Counted from the stretch's first letter, positions 24,754 through 37,625 are shown. The stretch is DNA of 64,000 bases from Turbatrix aceti (GCA_963969345.1 OZ017770.1:815246-879245), one strand, 5' to 3'. Notes: a model not told the origin generated them from the sequence alone. Translations and numbers: made by a program.

Positions 24754-26789
24754 ATGATCTCAATTGTCAACATAATTGTAATTTGCCTTTGCCTAAGTCT
24801 GTGTGCCGCAACAACTAAACCTGCAGTTGGCCAGAATGTTGTTCTGCTGCTTATCGATGGCTATGGTGCGGAACTGTTTAATCGCACAAATTCCGCTATT
24901 CGAATCGGCGCCGAAACTCTGCTGACCCACGGTGTTCAAGCCGAATACTTGCAATCCGTATTCCCGACTCAAAGCTATCCGAACTGGTTTTCTCTATCTA
25001 CAGGTAATAAAAAAGGGGCACATTAAATCATAACATAAAATTATACCCAACGAAAAAGCGCATTGAGCACAACACCATTTAGCCAACAGCTTCTTTCGGA
25101 CTTTGTCGTTTTGTCTTTGTTTTCACTTGTGTAATGATTTTCTCTGTTTCGGCCTGCCACCCTCTCTTCCCCTTTTTCCAATCCACCTTCGAGAAAGGGT
25201 AAATCATTTCAAGTCACTGCGCTCCTCAACAATTGCATCAGGCTTAAAGGGTTGAGTTTAAAATTAATTCATCAAATTGTGGTTGATGCATCGGACAATT
25301 GAATGATTGTAAATTGCATCGTAATAAAAAATTTAACAAATTACAGGACTATACGTTGAAAATCACAACTTTACAAGCGATTACATGTTTGATGAAAAAT
25401 TGGAAATTTACTTCGAACGTGATGAAGGGGAAAATGACACCAATAGAGTCTGGTGGACAGGTCTACCTGATCCTCTGTGGTACACGGTCGGCAAGGCATC
25501 AATTGACGTACACTGCTACTGGTTTGCCACATGTCATGTTCGTTTGCCACTTACCTGAGATAGAGGGAAAAAAAGTGATAGAAATAATTGATGGATTGTT
25601 TTTTTAGAGAGCACATGGTGACTTAATCGTTCAAGTGCCCCAAAATCGCAGACATAGCTTCAAAAATTCTGACAACCTTGATTTCTTTCCCCATCTGCCA
25701 AAGATAATGAAGCACATCAAAAAATATCAGTCGTACCGCCAGCAGGTAAATCAATTTATTTACATGTGCGCCCATACGTTTGTCCGAGGATTAAAAACAA
25801 TCGTTTTAGCTTGTTTTACTACGATACAATGGCGTAGCCAACGCTTTGCGACACTTCGGTGAAGAAAACAACGCGATTCATGAGGCGCTTTCTAATGCTG
25901 ATATTCTCATTCGGAAGATACAAGAAGAAATGGATACAAACGAATTATTTGACTCAACAAACTTTGTTGTGCTGTCAGATCACGGATTGATGGAAATTTA
26001 CGATGATGAGAAATTTTACGTCGAAGATTGCCTTTCCGATTTTTCAAAGGTGAAACGTGTCGTTAATTCGGTTGCCTTCATGATGCTTTACCCAGAAGAA
26101 GGTCAGGAAGATAGCGTCTTTTTTGAACTCAAAGTTTGCGATCAATGGGCCCCTATGGGTGATTACGATGGCGATGAGACACCACTTGTTAGCATCTATC
26201 GAAAATACGAGATACCTGACAGCTATCACTGGAAACACGCACGAAATATTGCTCCCATTGTCATTATTCCTCGTCCGGGTGCTGCACTGCTAACAGTAAG
26301 TATTTTCTACTTTTAACAGAATGCAAAAAAACGTGTAAACTTCATTTATAGAAGCACATTCCTACAAATGAAGTCAACGAGATCAGTTCAAGGGACTACA
26401 AAATGTTATCTGGTTGGGACAATGAGTACAGCGAAATGAATGGTATCTTTATGGCTCGAGGACCAGGTAAGCTAAAAATATGTTTGCATGTCTAAAACAC
26501 AATTTTTAGCATTCAAAATGAATCACGTTGTACCTGCAATCAAAATTGTAGATGTCTATCAGGTTAATAAATTTTTCTTTAAACCTCATTAAAAAATAAT
26601 TGCTGTTTTTTTCTTCAGGTGCTGTTAAATATCCTCGGTGTCGACGCCGGCCATCCTCACAATGGCACGTGGGCGTCAGTAAAAGACATGCTTGCCGAAG
26701 GCTGGGAATCACGAGATTCCAATTATGCTTCACGAACAGAAATCGGCCTCGGATTGCTACTGTTGATTTCACTCATTCTACGATTCTGA
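24754..26789 (+). CDS. ENPP-family protein missing one metal site (likely pseudoenzyme), GPI-anchored
   Basis: Seven exons (24754-25003, 25347-25537, 25608-25745, 25810-26295, 26352-26466, 26510-26562, 26619-26789) give 467 residues. There is a signal peptide (1-19) and an ectonucleotide pyrophosphatase/phosphodiesterase fold. One metal site is intact: Asp35 in LLLIDGYG, the nucleophile Ser74 in FPTQSYPN (Thr in most members) and Asp250-His251 in VVLSDHGL. The other site normally comes from a DxxGH motif and a later HGY motif. Here those positions read YNGVANALRHFG (199-210) and SGWDN (375-379), so all three ligands are gone. The C-terminus is a short hydrophobic run (LGLLLLISLILRF) with no cytoplasmic tail, typical of a GPI signal. 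Loss of the two-metal centre argues against normal phosphodiesterase activity. The first intron, 343 bp, is unusually long. Confidence 0.85.
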
Positions 26790-27328
26790 GTTATAAACGC
26801 CTTTCATCCTTTTGCCTGATAACATATGTACAGAAATGTCCATAACAACATCAAAAATCGCTATTTAAAAAAAGCTAACCGGTGTAAACACTATTTCTCC
26901 CTCTTCGCTAGACTGCCTGTGAATTAGTGGATCTTATTTTTTTGCTACATTGTGTTGTTAAAAGCTTGTTGTGTTTTTTTTTGCTGCTAACGTTAAGAGT
27001 TTTTGCATAATTGTCTTCGTTATACTCTGATTGATTAAAGTTACTCTCACTCAAACAATACAAACGTATACCTTTTCTTTTCTTATTTTCTCTGTTGTTC
27101 GAATGAAACCGAATAAATTTTCTTTTTTGTCAGATTTCACTTGCATCAAGGCGGAGCGCACAATGAGATATACGCGATCAAGTACAAAACGGGATAAGGA
27201 TGGTGGTAAGTGGGACAGACGCCATATCTGCAGTTGACCTACTTGGAATCGTTATCGTGGGATCCAGGAAAGAAAGAAGTTGTTATAATATTGAGTGGTA
27301 GCAGTTCTTCTTCTGTTGTCAGTTCGAA
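26790..27328. other. Intergenic, no gene seen
   Basis: AT-rich 540-bp spacer between two plus-strand genes, expected to carry the ENPP-like 3' UTR and the next promoter. No feature recognised. Confidence 0.5.
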
Positions 27329-28792
27329 ATGCAACTCTTACGTGTCATCACGCTAGCCGGTGTAGTAAGCATTGCTTTGGCAGGTAAGAAACACAAAACC
27401 CGGGGTATTGTATCATTTTTGGTCAAATTAAGGCAAGCAATTTACGTGCCCCAACAGCGGTGAGCCAAAGCGGGGAAATGACGGCAACGTAATCCAGTGT
27501 CTACCAGGTAGGTTTATTTTTTATCACAAAAAAACTTTTTTCATTCAAGGCTTCCAGGCCAAGCGTCAGACGTAGTGTGCGGTCGGGGATACTCGTGTTT
27601 CTTCTCTGGTTTTAACTATCAATGCTGTCCGACCGCAGACGAAGACTACGACATCAGCTACGAAAGCGAGTGTCCGTTGGGTTCAATTAGCGTGTTAAAC
27701 TCGCACGGATCACCGCTCAGGTGTAATCCCCGCACTGGTCAATGCCCAGATGTTTGTCGTACCATTAATTAATTATACACTCATTGTCGTTGTTTCAGAA
27801 CTTGTTCTGCTCCCGGCAGAATGCCCAAGCTATCTGCTGTGAAAGCCTGACTAAGAAAACAACTACTACACAGGTACCTTCTACCCAGCGCCGCTCCACC
27901 ATTACACCTCCAAGAAAGATTCAGATCAAGGCTATTGAACAGACTTTGGCAGAAGTTCCCGTCATGGAATGCCCTTCACAAGCCCTCACGGTATTGGGCG
28001 ACACAGGTGAACCCATTGAGTGCAGCTCCCAAAAGCAATGCCCTAGCGTAAGCAATCTCCTGACGTGAAAAACATAAATAATCATCCGTTTTTAGCAGAG
28101 CATGTTCTGTCACACGGCTGGTAGTCAATCAATCTGCTGCGAAAGCTTGGAAACAGCAGGTGACAATCTGGAAGTCGTTCCTACAACTCCAGGTGCTCCA
28201 GCATCCGAAGAAGGGGCGTTCAATCCCCTAAAATACAGCCCGAGAAAAATTGAAGATTTAAATGAAGAACAACAAATCCAAAAAGAGATTGAAAGCGCCG
28301 TTGTCGAAAACGCTCCTCACAAAGCCAAGAAATCCCGCAAGTTCGCAGACAGCGACAACACGATCCGCTTTGCCCTGCCCGCTGTCCATGATGCCCCTGC
28401 GACGACTACGGCCAAGCCCGATGTCTCGCACGCCAGCAACAGAAGGCCCCATATCATCGATAACCAGATCCGCACGCATAGACTCCACGGCGTCAAGAAC
28501 ACCAACCCCGAAGACATTGAGTACAAACCAAGCCAGAGCGGTGGATACGCGGTTTCAAGCAAGTTGGATAAGATCAACGCTCGCGGTCCAGCAACGCCAA
28601 ACCGCAAGGCTGTCGCTCAGCAGTTTATTGTCGATCAAATCAAACAAGGATGGCCTTATGACGATAAGTTTTATCGCCCCGAAAGTAAGTCACACGAAAT
28701 AAAACCCCCAGTGTTGACTATTTCGTTTTTTAGACATCGCAGTGATCCGAAATGGCGCACGCACTGAAGCTGTCGTACACTTCCCGAACTGA
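27329..28792 (+). CDS. Secreted protein with lustrin-type cysteine-rich repeats
   Basis: Six exons (27329-27383, 27433-27507, 27558-27751, 27799-28047, 28096-28684, 28734-28792) give 406 residues. A signal peptide (MQLLRVITLAGVVSIALA) is followed by three Cys modules of about 50 residues. The pattern is C-P, then G-x-P-x2-C, then CP, a C in GYSCFF or MFCHT, and a CC pair (YQCCP, AICCES, SICCES), typical of the lustrin-type repeats common in nematode extracellular proteins. The C-terminal half (about 190-406) lacks Cys, is rich in Lys, Ala and Pro, and has dibasic-like clusters (KAKKSRK). Partners and function are unknown. The acceptor at 27557 is preferred over an earlier AG at 27548, which would run into a stop. 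Confidence 0.82.
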
Positions 28793-28882
28793 TTTCCCCC
28801 CTCCTCTGCTCTTACCTCATGTAACCACGTCATCTGTCCATAATAAGTCATTCAACAACAAACAAAACCACTAGATGAGACG

Positions 28883-29513
28883 TTAATGAACACCTAAACG
28901 AGATTGGATGTATTCCTGAAGGTTTTCGATGCGCTCGTCTTCGAGAGGCTGAATTTCAGGAAACGGGTTGCCTATAATCAAGCATGCTAGTGAGCTAAAA
29001 AAACCCCTCTTATATGAACCCACCTTTGAGCTCGAGAACAGCAATGTCGCTCTGGGTGTAGTACGAGAGTCTGGAGTGGCGTCGGTACTGGTAGCGCATT
29101 TTGGGGAGTCGAAAGATGTTGGTATACGGCTCTGGCATGTCGGTGAAGCGGGGAATCAAGACTTGCTCCATCTTATCGACGAGATCTTTCTCTAGCAGCC
29201 ACCAATCGTACATCTCCTTCGTATACGGATCATTGAGGCCCCGGTAAACACCCAGTTGAACGAGCTGAATCATAAAAAAGTACACCAGCATATAAAAAAG
29301 CAAACTCACGCGTTCAACGTACGGGCGAGCTTCTTCTGCGCGATTTGCCTTGACTTCGTATCGCTCCTCACGGATCAGACGCGTGATCATCTGTCGAAGC
29401 ACTTCCAATCGACCCTGCGGATTCTCAAATGGCTTGGACTTGAGCCGCTGCGGAATGTGGCCGATCTTCGCTTTGATGCGCGGCAGCGACGGGATGATGC
29501 GCGAGCTGCTCAT
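28883..29513 (-). CDS. mrpl-17: Mitochondrial ribosomal protein bL17m
   Basis: Three exons (29513-29310, 29264-29024, 28971-28883) give 177 residues, close to the ~175 of animal MRPL17. The bL17 core is at 15-105: IPQRLKSKPFENPQGRLEVL, then ITRLIREERYEVKANRAEEARPYVERLVQLG, which is the conserved strand-helix region that packs 23S-like rRNA near the exit tunnel. The C-terminal 70 residues are the mitochondrial extension. A splice acceptor (TTTTCAG) abuts the ATG, which suggests trans-splicing or a 5' UTR intron. It is convergent with the lustrin-type gene (91 bp between stops) and head-to-head with vps-29 (327 bp). Confidence 0.9.
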
Positions 29514-29839
29514 CTGAAAATAAAACAATCGGCGTAATCTTTGAGAACCGGAAGCAAAACGAGTTTTAAATGCAACAATTAATACGGATACACCAATCGG
29601 AAGGAAAGTTACACGCAAAAAATGAACATAAAAAAGATAACGATCATAAAGATTCATCCGGATTAAATTGCAAGAATGCAAAAAAAATAGCGCACGACAT
29701 GAAAACTGAACAGAAAACACTGTGTATGCAAAGTGTTCCCCGGGTTTTGGTTGCGATGGTTGATGATTTATTTTATCATATTGGCTTCATTGTTCGCCGA
29801 CATTTTCTAAGTCTGCATTAATTGCTTTCTGCCTTTACA

Positions 29840-30563
29840 ATGGTGAGTCATCTGGAAATATCTGTGATGCGCTTCCTATTGACGCTTTTTTTAGCTTGTG
29901 CTCGTCATCGGCGACTTTCACATCCCACACCGTGCAAATGGCATTCCGGCGAAGTTTAAGAAACTGCTGGTGCCGAACAAGATGCAGCACATCCTGTGCA
30001 CGGGTAATGTAGTCAGTACCGAAACCGTTGACTACTTGCGATCCCTTGCCAGCGATGTTCATATCTGCCGTGGCAACTTTGACTGCATTCCAAATCTCCC
30101 TGATACGAAGGTGATCACTGTTGGATCCTTTCGCATTGGCCTTCTTCACGGACACCAAATGATTCCTTGGAATGATCGCGGGGTGAGTCGCTTCATTTAA
30201 TATGCGAAAAGATGACGCTGCTTTTAGGCGATGGAGCTGCTTGCTCGACAAATGTCAGTCGACGTTTTGGTGACTGGCAATACACATGCTTGCAACGTTT
30301 ACAAGGAAAACGGAGTGTTTTTTGTCAATCCCGGCTCTGCCACCGGAGCGATATCTACCGTTACCGAGTGAGCATTTTCTATTCCTTCTTTGAGCTTGTT
30401 CAAATTGCTTTTTAGCGATGTGGTTCCTTCGTTTGCCCTCATGGACATTCGCACTGACACGATCGTAACGTACACATATCGATTGATCGACAATGAAGTC
30501 AAGGTTGAGAGAATCTTTTTCAAAAAAGAGCAACAATCTAACGCTGCCGATGTGTCTCAATAA
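29840..30563 (+). CDS. vps-29: Retromer subunit VPS29
   Basis: Four exons (29840-29842, 29895-30182, 30228-30367, 30416-30563) give 192 residues. The first coding exon is only the ATG, joined to [13 protein letters not shown], the conserved VPS29 start. The metallophosphoesterase-like fold is clear: [51 protein letters not shown] and [11 protein letters not shown]29 is a retromer scaffold binding the VPS35 C-terminus and is regarded as catalytically weak or inactive despite keeping metal-type residues. The remaining sequence (VPSFALMDI, then an acidic-basic tail) fits the family length of 182-190. Its start is divergent from mrpl-17. Confidence 0.96.
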
Positions 30564-30957
30564 TCCACAACCATGATTTTATTCTCAAGAAAGAATTTAT
30601 CTGTCTTGTTCTTTTTCACGATGCCAGGGTAGCCTTGTTCGTTCGATCATTGAAGTCCGAGGAGGTGCATTATTTATTATTCTAAATGAGAGGACTCACT
30701 TGTTTTATTAGAATTATGTATTTTTTTTCAATTTTTGTACGTTGATAAATTGCGAGTAAAAGCATGCGCTGGGGTTCATACGTGGCGTGCTGTCTACGAA
30801 GCTTCTCGACAAGAAAAGTGTTGTGCCAGTTATCCAGCTGGGTTTTTTTCCGGTTGGCTAGCAAGTTGTATTCCAACGCTTGTCTAAAAGTACTCAAAAG
30901 TGTTGTTTTTTTTATTTCGGTTCGGTATTGGATGCGTGCGGTGATTGAGATCTAAAA
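30564..30957. other. Short intergenic region between vps-29 and hid-1
   Basis: 394 bp between two plus-strand genes, longer than a typical nematode operon spacer. It should contain the vps-29 3' end and the hid-1 promoter. No gene seen. Confidence 0.5.
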
Positions 30958-33525
30958 ATGGGAAACGGCGATAGCAAAGGCAGCTTTCGGAAAGCTGTTA
31001 TCGATTTGACGTCGAAGCAAACCAAGCTGGATGACGCCAACTTTTGGAATCAATTTTGGGCGCCCGGAAATGCTCCTTCTGCCAAGGAAATGTTTGATAT
31101 CATTCCTGCAAATGATATCAGAGCTCTCCGGGAGAATTCACCCAACAACATGGCAACTCTCTGCTTCAAGGCTATTGAATGTCTGATGGAAGCGCGTGAC
31201 GGCATGGTGCCACAAGCCGAGCACAGAAAGGTTGGCTTTCATGTGACACGTTGCGGGTAATTAGCTATCGGCTTTTATAGGTTATTAACTGCGTGCGTCT
31301 GTTAACCCGAATTATGCCCTTCATGTTCGAAGATGAAGAGTGGAGAAACTACTTTTGGACAGCGCTACCGCAAAATGATCCAAATGCAAAACCGATTCCC
31401 CTCGCCAGCGCACTACTCGAGTGCCTAGGCGACCTGCTTTTCTGCCCAGAATTCACGGTAGCAAAGCTGAGTACCGGTGTGCCTGAAAACTTTGCATCAC
31501 TCGATAGCTGTGAGTACATCTGGCAGAGTGGCGTTGGATTCACTAACAAGGTTGCCATAAACGCTGAATACGACTCAAATCGCACAGACGTGCTGCGATT
31601 GTTATTGACAAGCTTCTCTGAAATTATTTATCTACCTGCTGAAAGTAGGGATTTTATTTAAAATTCGAAATTATTATCATAAATGCTTTTAGGTCCAATC
31701 CGTATGCGATGGCTTCAACGCTTTGCATCGGCAGAGAACAAGCACGTATTGCCGCTATTCACTTCCCTGTTGAACGTTATCTGCTCTTACGATCCTGTTG
31801 GTTACGGTCTTCCATACAACTATCTTCTTGTCGGCGATTCCCGAGAACCTCTTGTCCAGGTTGCCCTTCAGGTGCTGATTGTGTGCCTCGATCGTGACAT
31901 TGCCCCCGCTGACGACGAAACAGGCTACGTTGATAACTTCTTTATAAATTATCTTTCGCGCATCCACCGCGAAGATGATTTTGAATTTATGCTTCGTGGA
32001 CTCACCCGGTTGCTGAATAACCCTCTCCAGTCTTCGTACTTACCGAACTCCGTCAAGAAGGTGTCATTTCACCAAGAATTACTCATTTTCTTGTGGAAAT
32101 GCTGCGAGTACAACCCCAAGTTTATGTACTACATTCTAAAAACCAGTGATGTTCTGGATATTCTTGTGCCCATACTTTTCCACATCAATGACGCCAGGAA
32201 TGATCCTTGTAAGTTTATTTTTGTGTGTGTCGTCATTGCTAAAGCTGCTTTTCAGCGAGAGTCGGTTTGATTCACATGGGAGTCTTTCTTATCCTACTTC
32301 TCAGCGGTGAACGAAATTTCGGAGTTCGCCTCAACAAGCCATACGTCGGACGCGGCCATATTGACGTCCAGGCATTTACCGGAACTCATGCTGATCTTTT
32401 AATTATTGTAAGAATTTGCATAAGATTTATATTACAGCAAAACATATTTTTAGGTGGCTCATAAACTTATCACAACTGGTAACTACCGACTTCAATCACT
32501 TTTCGATTGTCTACTTACAATCATCGTCAACGTCTCACCTTACTTAAAATCTCTCTGCATGGTAACAGCTAACAAGCTGGTGCACCTCGTGGAAGCCTTC
32601 AGTACTCCTTGGTATTTGTTTTCGTCTCCGAATAGTCATCATTTGGTTTTCTTTCTTCTCGAGGTTTTTAATAACATTATTCAGTACCAATTTGATGGTG
32701 AGTACTAACTTCAGAAAATCTAGTTATTATTTTTAACCATTTCAGGAAACGCGAATTTGATTTACACCATTATACGCAAGCGACAGGTTTTCTATCAACT
32801 GGCGAACCTCAGCACGGATGCCGCTTCAATTGCGCATAGTCTGAAGACTCGCAAGGGCAAGCAGCTTTCAACTGCTGTTAGTGAAGCTATTCAGGAAACG
32901 CCTCAGTCACCTTCTGTCCAGACCCCTCCACCGTCTACTGATACCGCAAATCCGCTTATCGGAGCACAAAAAACTACCGAGAGTCCTGAGGTTCCGGCGT
33001 TGCAATCAACTCTTGCTGCAACCCCAAATATTCAGCAAATGACAGACAAATCAGCTGAATGGTCACAGCCCACTGATGGGGGCGAAGAATGGCTGCCAAC
33101 GCCGGAATGGGTGGAATCCTGGAAGAGCAAACTTCCGCTACAGACAATCATGAGACTGCTTCAAGTTCTCGTGCCTCAAGTCGAAAAGATATGCATCGAT
33201 AAGTAAGATTTTTAAGAGGATTTTCTTTGACGACAAATTGTTTATTTAATTTAGAAATCTTACTGACGAAAGCGAAATTATTAAATTTTTGCAAAACGGT
33301 ACTCTCGTTGGTCTCCTTCCCGTGCCACATCCACTTCTATTGCGTCGTTACCAGGCAAATGCTGGTACAAATCATTGGTTCCGCACGTACATGTGGGGCG
33401 TTATTTATCTGAGGTTTGTCGGCATATTTTATTTTTGCAAAGGCATGAACTCTCTTTCCAGGAACAAAGAACCTCCAATTTGGTACGATACCGAAGTGAA
33501 GCTGTTCGAAATTCAAAAGACATAG
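30958..33525 (+). CDS. hid-1: HID-1, dense-core vesicle / trans-Golgi factor
   Basis: Eight exons (30958-31230, 31281-31644, 31693-32208, 32256-32407, 32454-32697, 32746-33202, 33255-33413, 33462-33525) give 742 residues. Conserved HID1/DYM-family blocks run end to end: MGNGDSK with FRKAVIDLTSKQ, LDSCEYIWQSGVGF, LPLFTSLLNVICSYDPVGYG, FFINYLSRIHREDDFEF, FTGTHADLLI, IVNVSPYLKSLCMVTANKL, QTIMRLLQVLVPQVEKICID and the terminal WYDTEVKLFEIQKT. Gly2 in MGNGDS is a probable N-myristoylation site, matching the peripheral Golgi location known for HID-1. The family is required for neuropeptide and dense-core vesicle maturation in worms and mammals. A low-conservation Pro/Thr/Gln insert occupies about 540-640. 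A polyadenylation hexamer AATAAA lies at 33733-33738. Confidence 0.97.
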
Positions 33526-34501
33526 ACAATGCGTTGTTTTCAAAATATTTTTATAACATAATATTATTTATGACTTACTATATTCTGACCTGTGTAGCAA
33601 CGCACTATCAATTTCTCTTTTTTTCCGACACATCACTCCACTTTTTTTGCCATGGCTTCCGCAACCCATCTACAAAGATATATAATACGTTGCTTTCTAT
33701 CTATGAATCTGTCCGTTTCTGCCGCTACGAATAATAAACTCACTTTTTATTCTTGTTTGAGGGGTTGGCAGCAAAATATTTAAAAACAAACAAATTTGTG
33801 AGAGAATAATTTTTTGGCTACCACGAATTTCAGCAGCATTAGTATGAGCTTTCCAAAAAATAGGGAATAAAAAATCCCCATCAAAGAACATCTGGAACGT
33901 CGAAAACGTTGACATCTAAAAGTTTCATTTTACAAATTGACTGAAAATGTCGCACGAACTGTTTTAAATTAAAAAAAACGACATATTGCACGACAAAAAA
34001 TTCTATATATATAACAATGTTTTTAACTCTGCTTTCTATCGCCATTAATAACAAATCTGACATTTAAATTTTGAATCCAGATGTTTGTTGTTTTCAAATT
34101 TCAATTCCTTTAATTTTTATGCCAAATCACAAAAAAATGCATTTTTTATGCTGCGGATAAAATCCCTGAAATTTCGCAGTGGCAAAGACCATGCAGCCCA
34201 CGTCGCCGCTGACATACTCAGACAAGGAAGCCTTTTCGCGCTCTCGCCTTTACATGTGACTAAATGCGGTAAGTCTTTAGACGACTTCTGGACTGCTGCA
34301 CTTCGGAAGTTTGGCCGTACTTCTCTTTCCTGGAAAGTGCAAACGCCCTCAGTTAAAAAGAACACGTATTAAAAGTGTAATTTATCTCATCGGAATACAT
34401 TATTATACTTTGTCAAAACAATTATGTGCACTTTACAGTTTTGTCAAAATACGCACAAACACCGTAATCATTGCAAAAAGGCTTGGAAATCTTTTTTTGA
34501 A
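33526..34501. other. Intergenic, no confident gene
   Basis: Convergent region between hid-1 and the RING gene. It holds the hid-1 AATAAA at 33733-33738. A GC-richer patch at 34140-34350 is open on both strands but has no known motif or splice partner. Confidence 0.5.
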
Positions 34502-36531
34502 TTAAAGTGACTCGATGCTGATTGCGTTTGTAAGGTGTTGAGCCGCGGATGCGTCTGCAACGACAGCGGTTGCCGGACGCGTAGCGGTTTCACCGGATAG
34601 TACTTGGAAAGTTGCAGGCTGACCAACTACCCGCCGACAGTAACGCTTCTGCTCGGTACCCATAGTTTTAACGCTGTGTCCCCTGTTGATGGGAAAATGT
34701 ACCACCGATCCTGGAATGGTTGCCACGTTTTCGTGGGAAACAGCCATGCGAACAGTCGGATCGGTCGGTGGCATGACTTCTGGCGCAGGAGGATCGATGC
34801 TGCTATCAGTCATCATCAAATTTGGTTGTTCTTCTGTCGTTGAAGAAGGAACTTCGATGGTGATAAAACCCGACGGTTTTCCATGAGTTCGAATCAAAGC
34901 AGACGGACGCCGATCAGCACGACAGCCCATCTTTTCTCCCCCAAATGGCACAGGCATTGGTATTTGTGACTGACTCAGGGATCGAGAACGCACGTGTACC
35001 AGATTTACAATGTGTCCCCTGATTTTGTTGGGGCCAGAAGCCGTCGGGACAGGCATTGGCCGCAAAACTCTAGGGTCCGTATTTGTTGGATGTCCCCGAT
35101 TATTCGTTGCGTTTGTTTCAACAACATTTCGATTTGCACTGCTCGTATTCGCTGCCGGGTTTGTTTGTGGTGGGGTTGTTGTGCTGTGGACTGTCAGTGG
35201 AATAATCGAAAATGCGCGTGCGTTCATTTCATTCATGACCTAAAAGAAATTGCATTGACATATGCTTGTATTGTGAAAGCGTCTTCAATCTAACCTGGAC
35301 CAATTGAGGTGACGTGGAGGGTGTAAAACTGAACGGATCATGAATTTCACTCACAACAGGAAATTGAAAAGCTGGCGAATCTGAGGTCGTTGAATTCGTG
35401 CTAAGCCTGTCACTTTCCACGTGAATGCCACTGTGATGGTCTTCAATCTGTCCATTAAATTGTGCTCGTCTGCGACTATTGTTGACATTAACTTGATATC
35501 CAAATGCCTTAAGTATGTCAGATTTGCACATGGGACACGTTCTGTGTTCCAGAAGCCAAGGATCAACGCATGTCTTGTGAAAGATGTGACGACAAGGCAA
35601 CATACGAACTATGTCACCGGCTTTGTAAGGGTCAATGCATACCGGGCAGTCGTTGTCGAGTTCCTTATCCCCGGCCTTCACAGGCTTTGTTGGTATGCGA
35701 GTCAGTGCTTTCTTGGCAGCATTAAATAATCTTCGTTGCATTCTATCTTTGGCGTGGGCGTATCGAAAGCGCTGCACGTAATAGAAGACAAGCCAGGCCA
35801 GAGATATTACCATGAGAATAATAAATGAAATACTGACAAATAACACCTATAAATGTTGAATATTTGTATAAATTATTTTTTAATTTGTCTTAAAAAAACC
35901 TACCGATGTTTTGGAAAAGCTTCTCAGAGTTTCACTGCTTTCGCCTTCGTCGGAACACACATCATAAGTGGATTTTTCACCCGAAGCAACAGGAACAGAA
36001 AATCCAACCTTCGCATACGAGTTTGATAGCCTCTCGCTTTGCAATTTTAGATCCTGTGGAACAACTATGACAATGATGTACCGTTCATTGCTGTATTTTG
36101 TCAGGTAGTCTACGATATATGGCATATTTTCAGGGCAAGTTTTACATGCATCACAAAATACCAAAATGTTTCGTTCGTTTGAGCGATGTGATGCAGCAGC
36201 CGGATTTGCATATCCTGTGCTACTGCCACCCGCATTTTCGCCACCAATTACTGTGGAATGCGAAGTTGTAAGAACCTGAGCTGTGGAATCATTAGAAGTA
36301 AGTGAGCACACGTTGGGTATCACGTCGTTTATCTGTCGCAATTTAAACTGCTGTTTGTCAGGATTAGTGATAGCCGAACTGGGGGTTAATGCAAATTTCT
36401 TATCCCCGCATGACAGTATATTGTCCTAGATTTCAAACTTGAATGCTCGATAATTAAAAATCATTTAATTTTACCTGTAATGTCCAACTCGCAAATGTGA
36501 TTACGAGCAACAGCGAAATTGTCGACCGCAT
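34502..36531 (-). CDS. Transmembrane RING-H2 E3 ligase with Cys-containing ectodomain
   Basis: Four exons (36531-36475, 36425-35904, 35846-35295, 35239-34502) give 622 residues. Order: signal peptide ([19 protein letters not shown]), a ~170-residue ectodomain, a transmembrane segment (194-217, [20 protein letters not shown]), and a RING-H2 at 260-301 ([19 protein letters not shown]) followed by a ~320-residue Ser/Thr/Pro-rich tail. RING, topology and juxtamembrane helix match the Goliath/GRAIL/RNF13 class of endosomal E3 ligases. The ectodomain does not read as a canonical PA domain. Its conserved marks are [13 protein letters not shown], a CDACKTCP cluster with a CxxC, and [11 protein letters not shown]. 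Two RING-less relatives lie at 43.8-46.1 kb. Ubiquitin ligase activity is expected from the RING; the substrate is unknown. Confidence 0.88.
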
Positions 36532-37625
36532 GGATAAGACGAGCTACCACGTATGCTGAAATGGAAGACAAGATTAAAACAAGTCTGTCATCCGTCATCG
36601 TCATCGTCATCGTAATAATAATAATAAAAAATATGCCCCGTAGTAGTGTTAAGCTGAAAAATAAACGCGGAGGAGGGATAGGATTGCCAGCTTTCGACAA
36701 AAAAGAGACAAGAGGAGGGGAAAGGAGAAGGCACTAAAAACCTCGAAATAAAGGCAACAACGGCACACACAGCGGTAGCAAAGAAGATTAGCCTTACGAC
36801 TCGGCGCGATGTAATTGACAACTCCTAGAAGGCAGTTTATCTCGATGGATATATGCTATAGGCAATGCACGACGTATTGACGCAGAAGGTCCGTGTCATC
36901 AGACTTCTCAAAAAGTTATACATCATTAAATTTAATTCTACAAATTTCGCACACAATATTACTTTTTGCGCGTACTTTTAATGGCAAACTTTGCGTTTTC
37001 TTTTTCCAAGGAATACTGAAGAAAAAAAATTCATCACTTTCTTACCGAGTGGTTTTCACGTCGTAATACGTATAAGTTTTTGAGTCATGCACATATAGAA
37101 AGTCTATTCGCAATGACGCCATTGCCTTACCGCCGCAAGGGTACCAACTAAGTAGTGAGATTATTTGTATGCATTACTTTTTGAGTTCATGCATTGATTT
37201 GAAATTATTTCTTCAATCGTTCAGAACGCCACTGAGAGTCTACAAATTGGGATGGTGGTGAAAAAGAGGCTTGATTAACCTCAAAAAATCTAAAAAAACC
37301 TTTATTGTCTAGAAATAGAAGAGATGCTGCTCTTCAAAATTTTAAAAAGAATCGGTCACTATGCGTGGTGCGAAGCGAAGCGAGAAATTATTACTTACAA
37401 AGGACCATGCAATGTCAAAAGCCTGAACTGAACGCCAGCCCTCACAAAAGCAAATAAGAAATAATATTTGTTAGTTGTTAGAAGTCTTGTTGTGTGTGCC
37501 AAGAAAGCTGTATGAGAAAAATGAAAAAAAAGTAAAAGAGAGAAAAAAAGTTAGTCATAACGCAACACTGCTCTTGAATACATTGTAATTTTTTAACATA
37601 AATACAATTATATGCTCTGCTATTT
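36532..37625. other. Upstream region of the RING gene, no gene seen
   Basis: Contains the RING gene promoter and a microsatellite at 36593-36630. Otherwise AT-rich with short unsupported frames. Confidence 0.5.
36593..36630. repeat. Microsatellite (TCATCG / TAA)
   Basis: Tandem GTCATC units followed directly by about five TAA/ATA units, within 100 bp upstream of the RING gene start. Confidence 0.8.

Noticed and set aside
34085..34372. 95-codon plus frame with an 82-codon minus shadow
   Set aside because: GC-richer patch open on both strands; no motif, signal peptide or splice partner, and the frames contradict each other.
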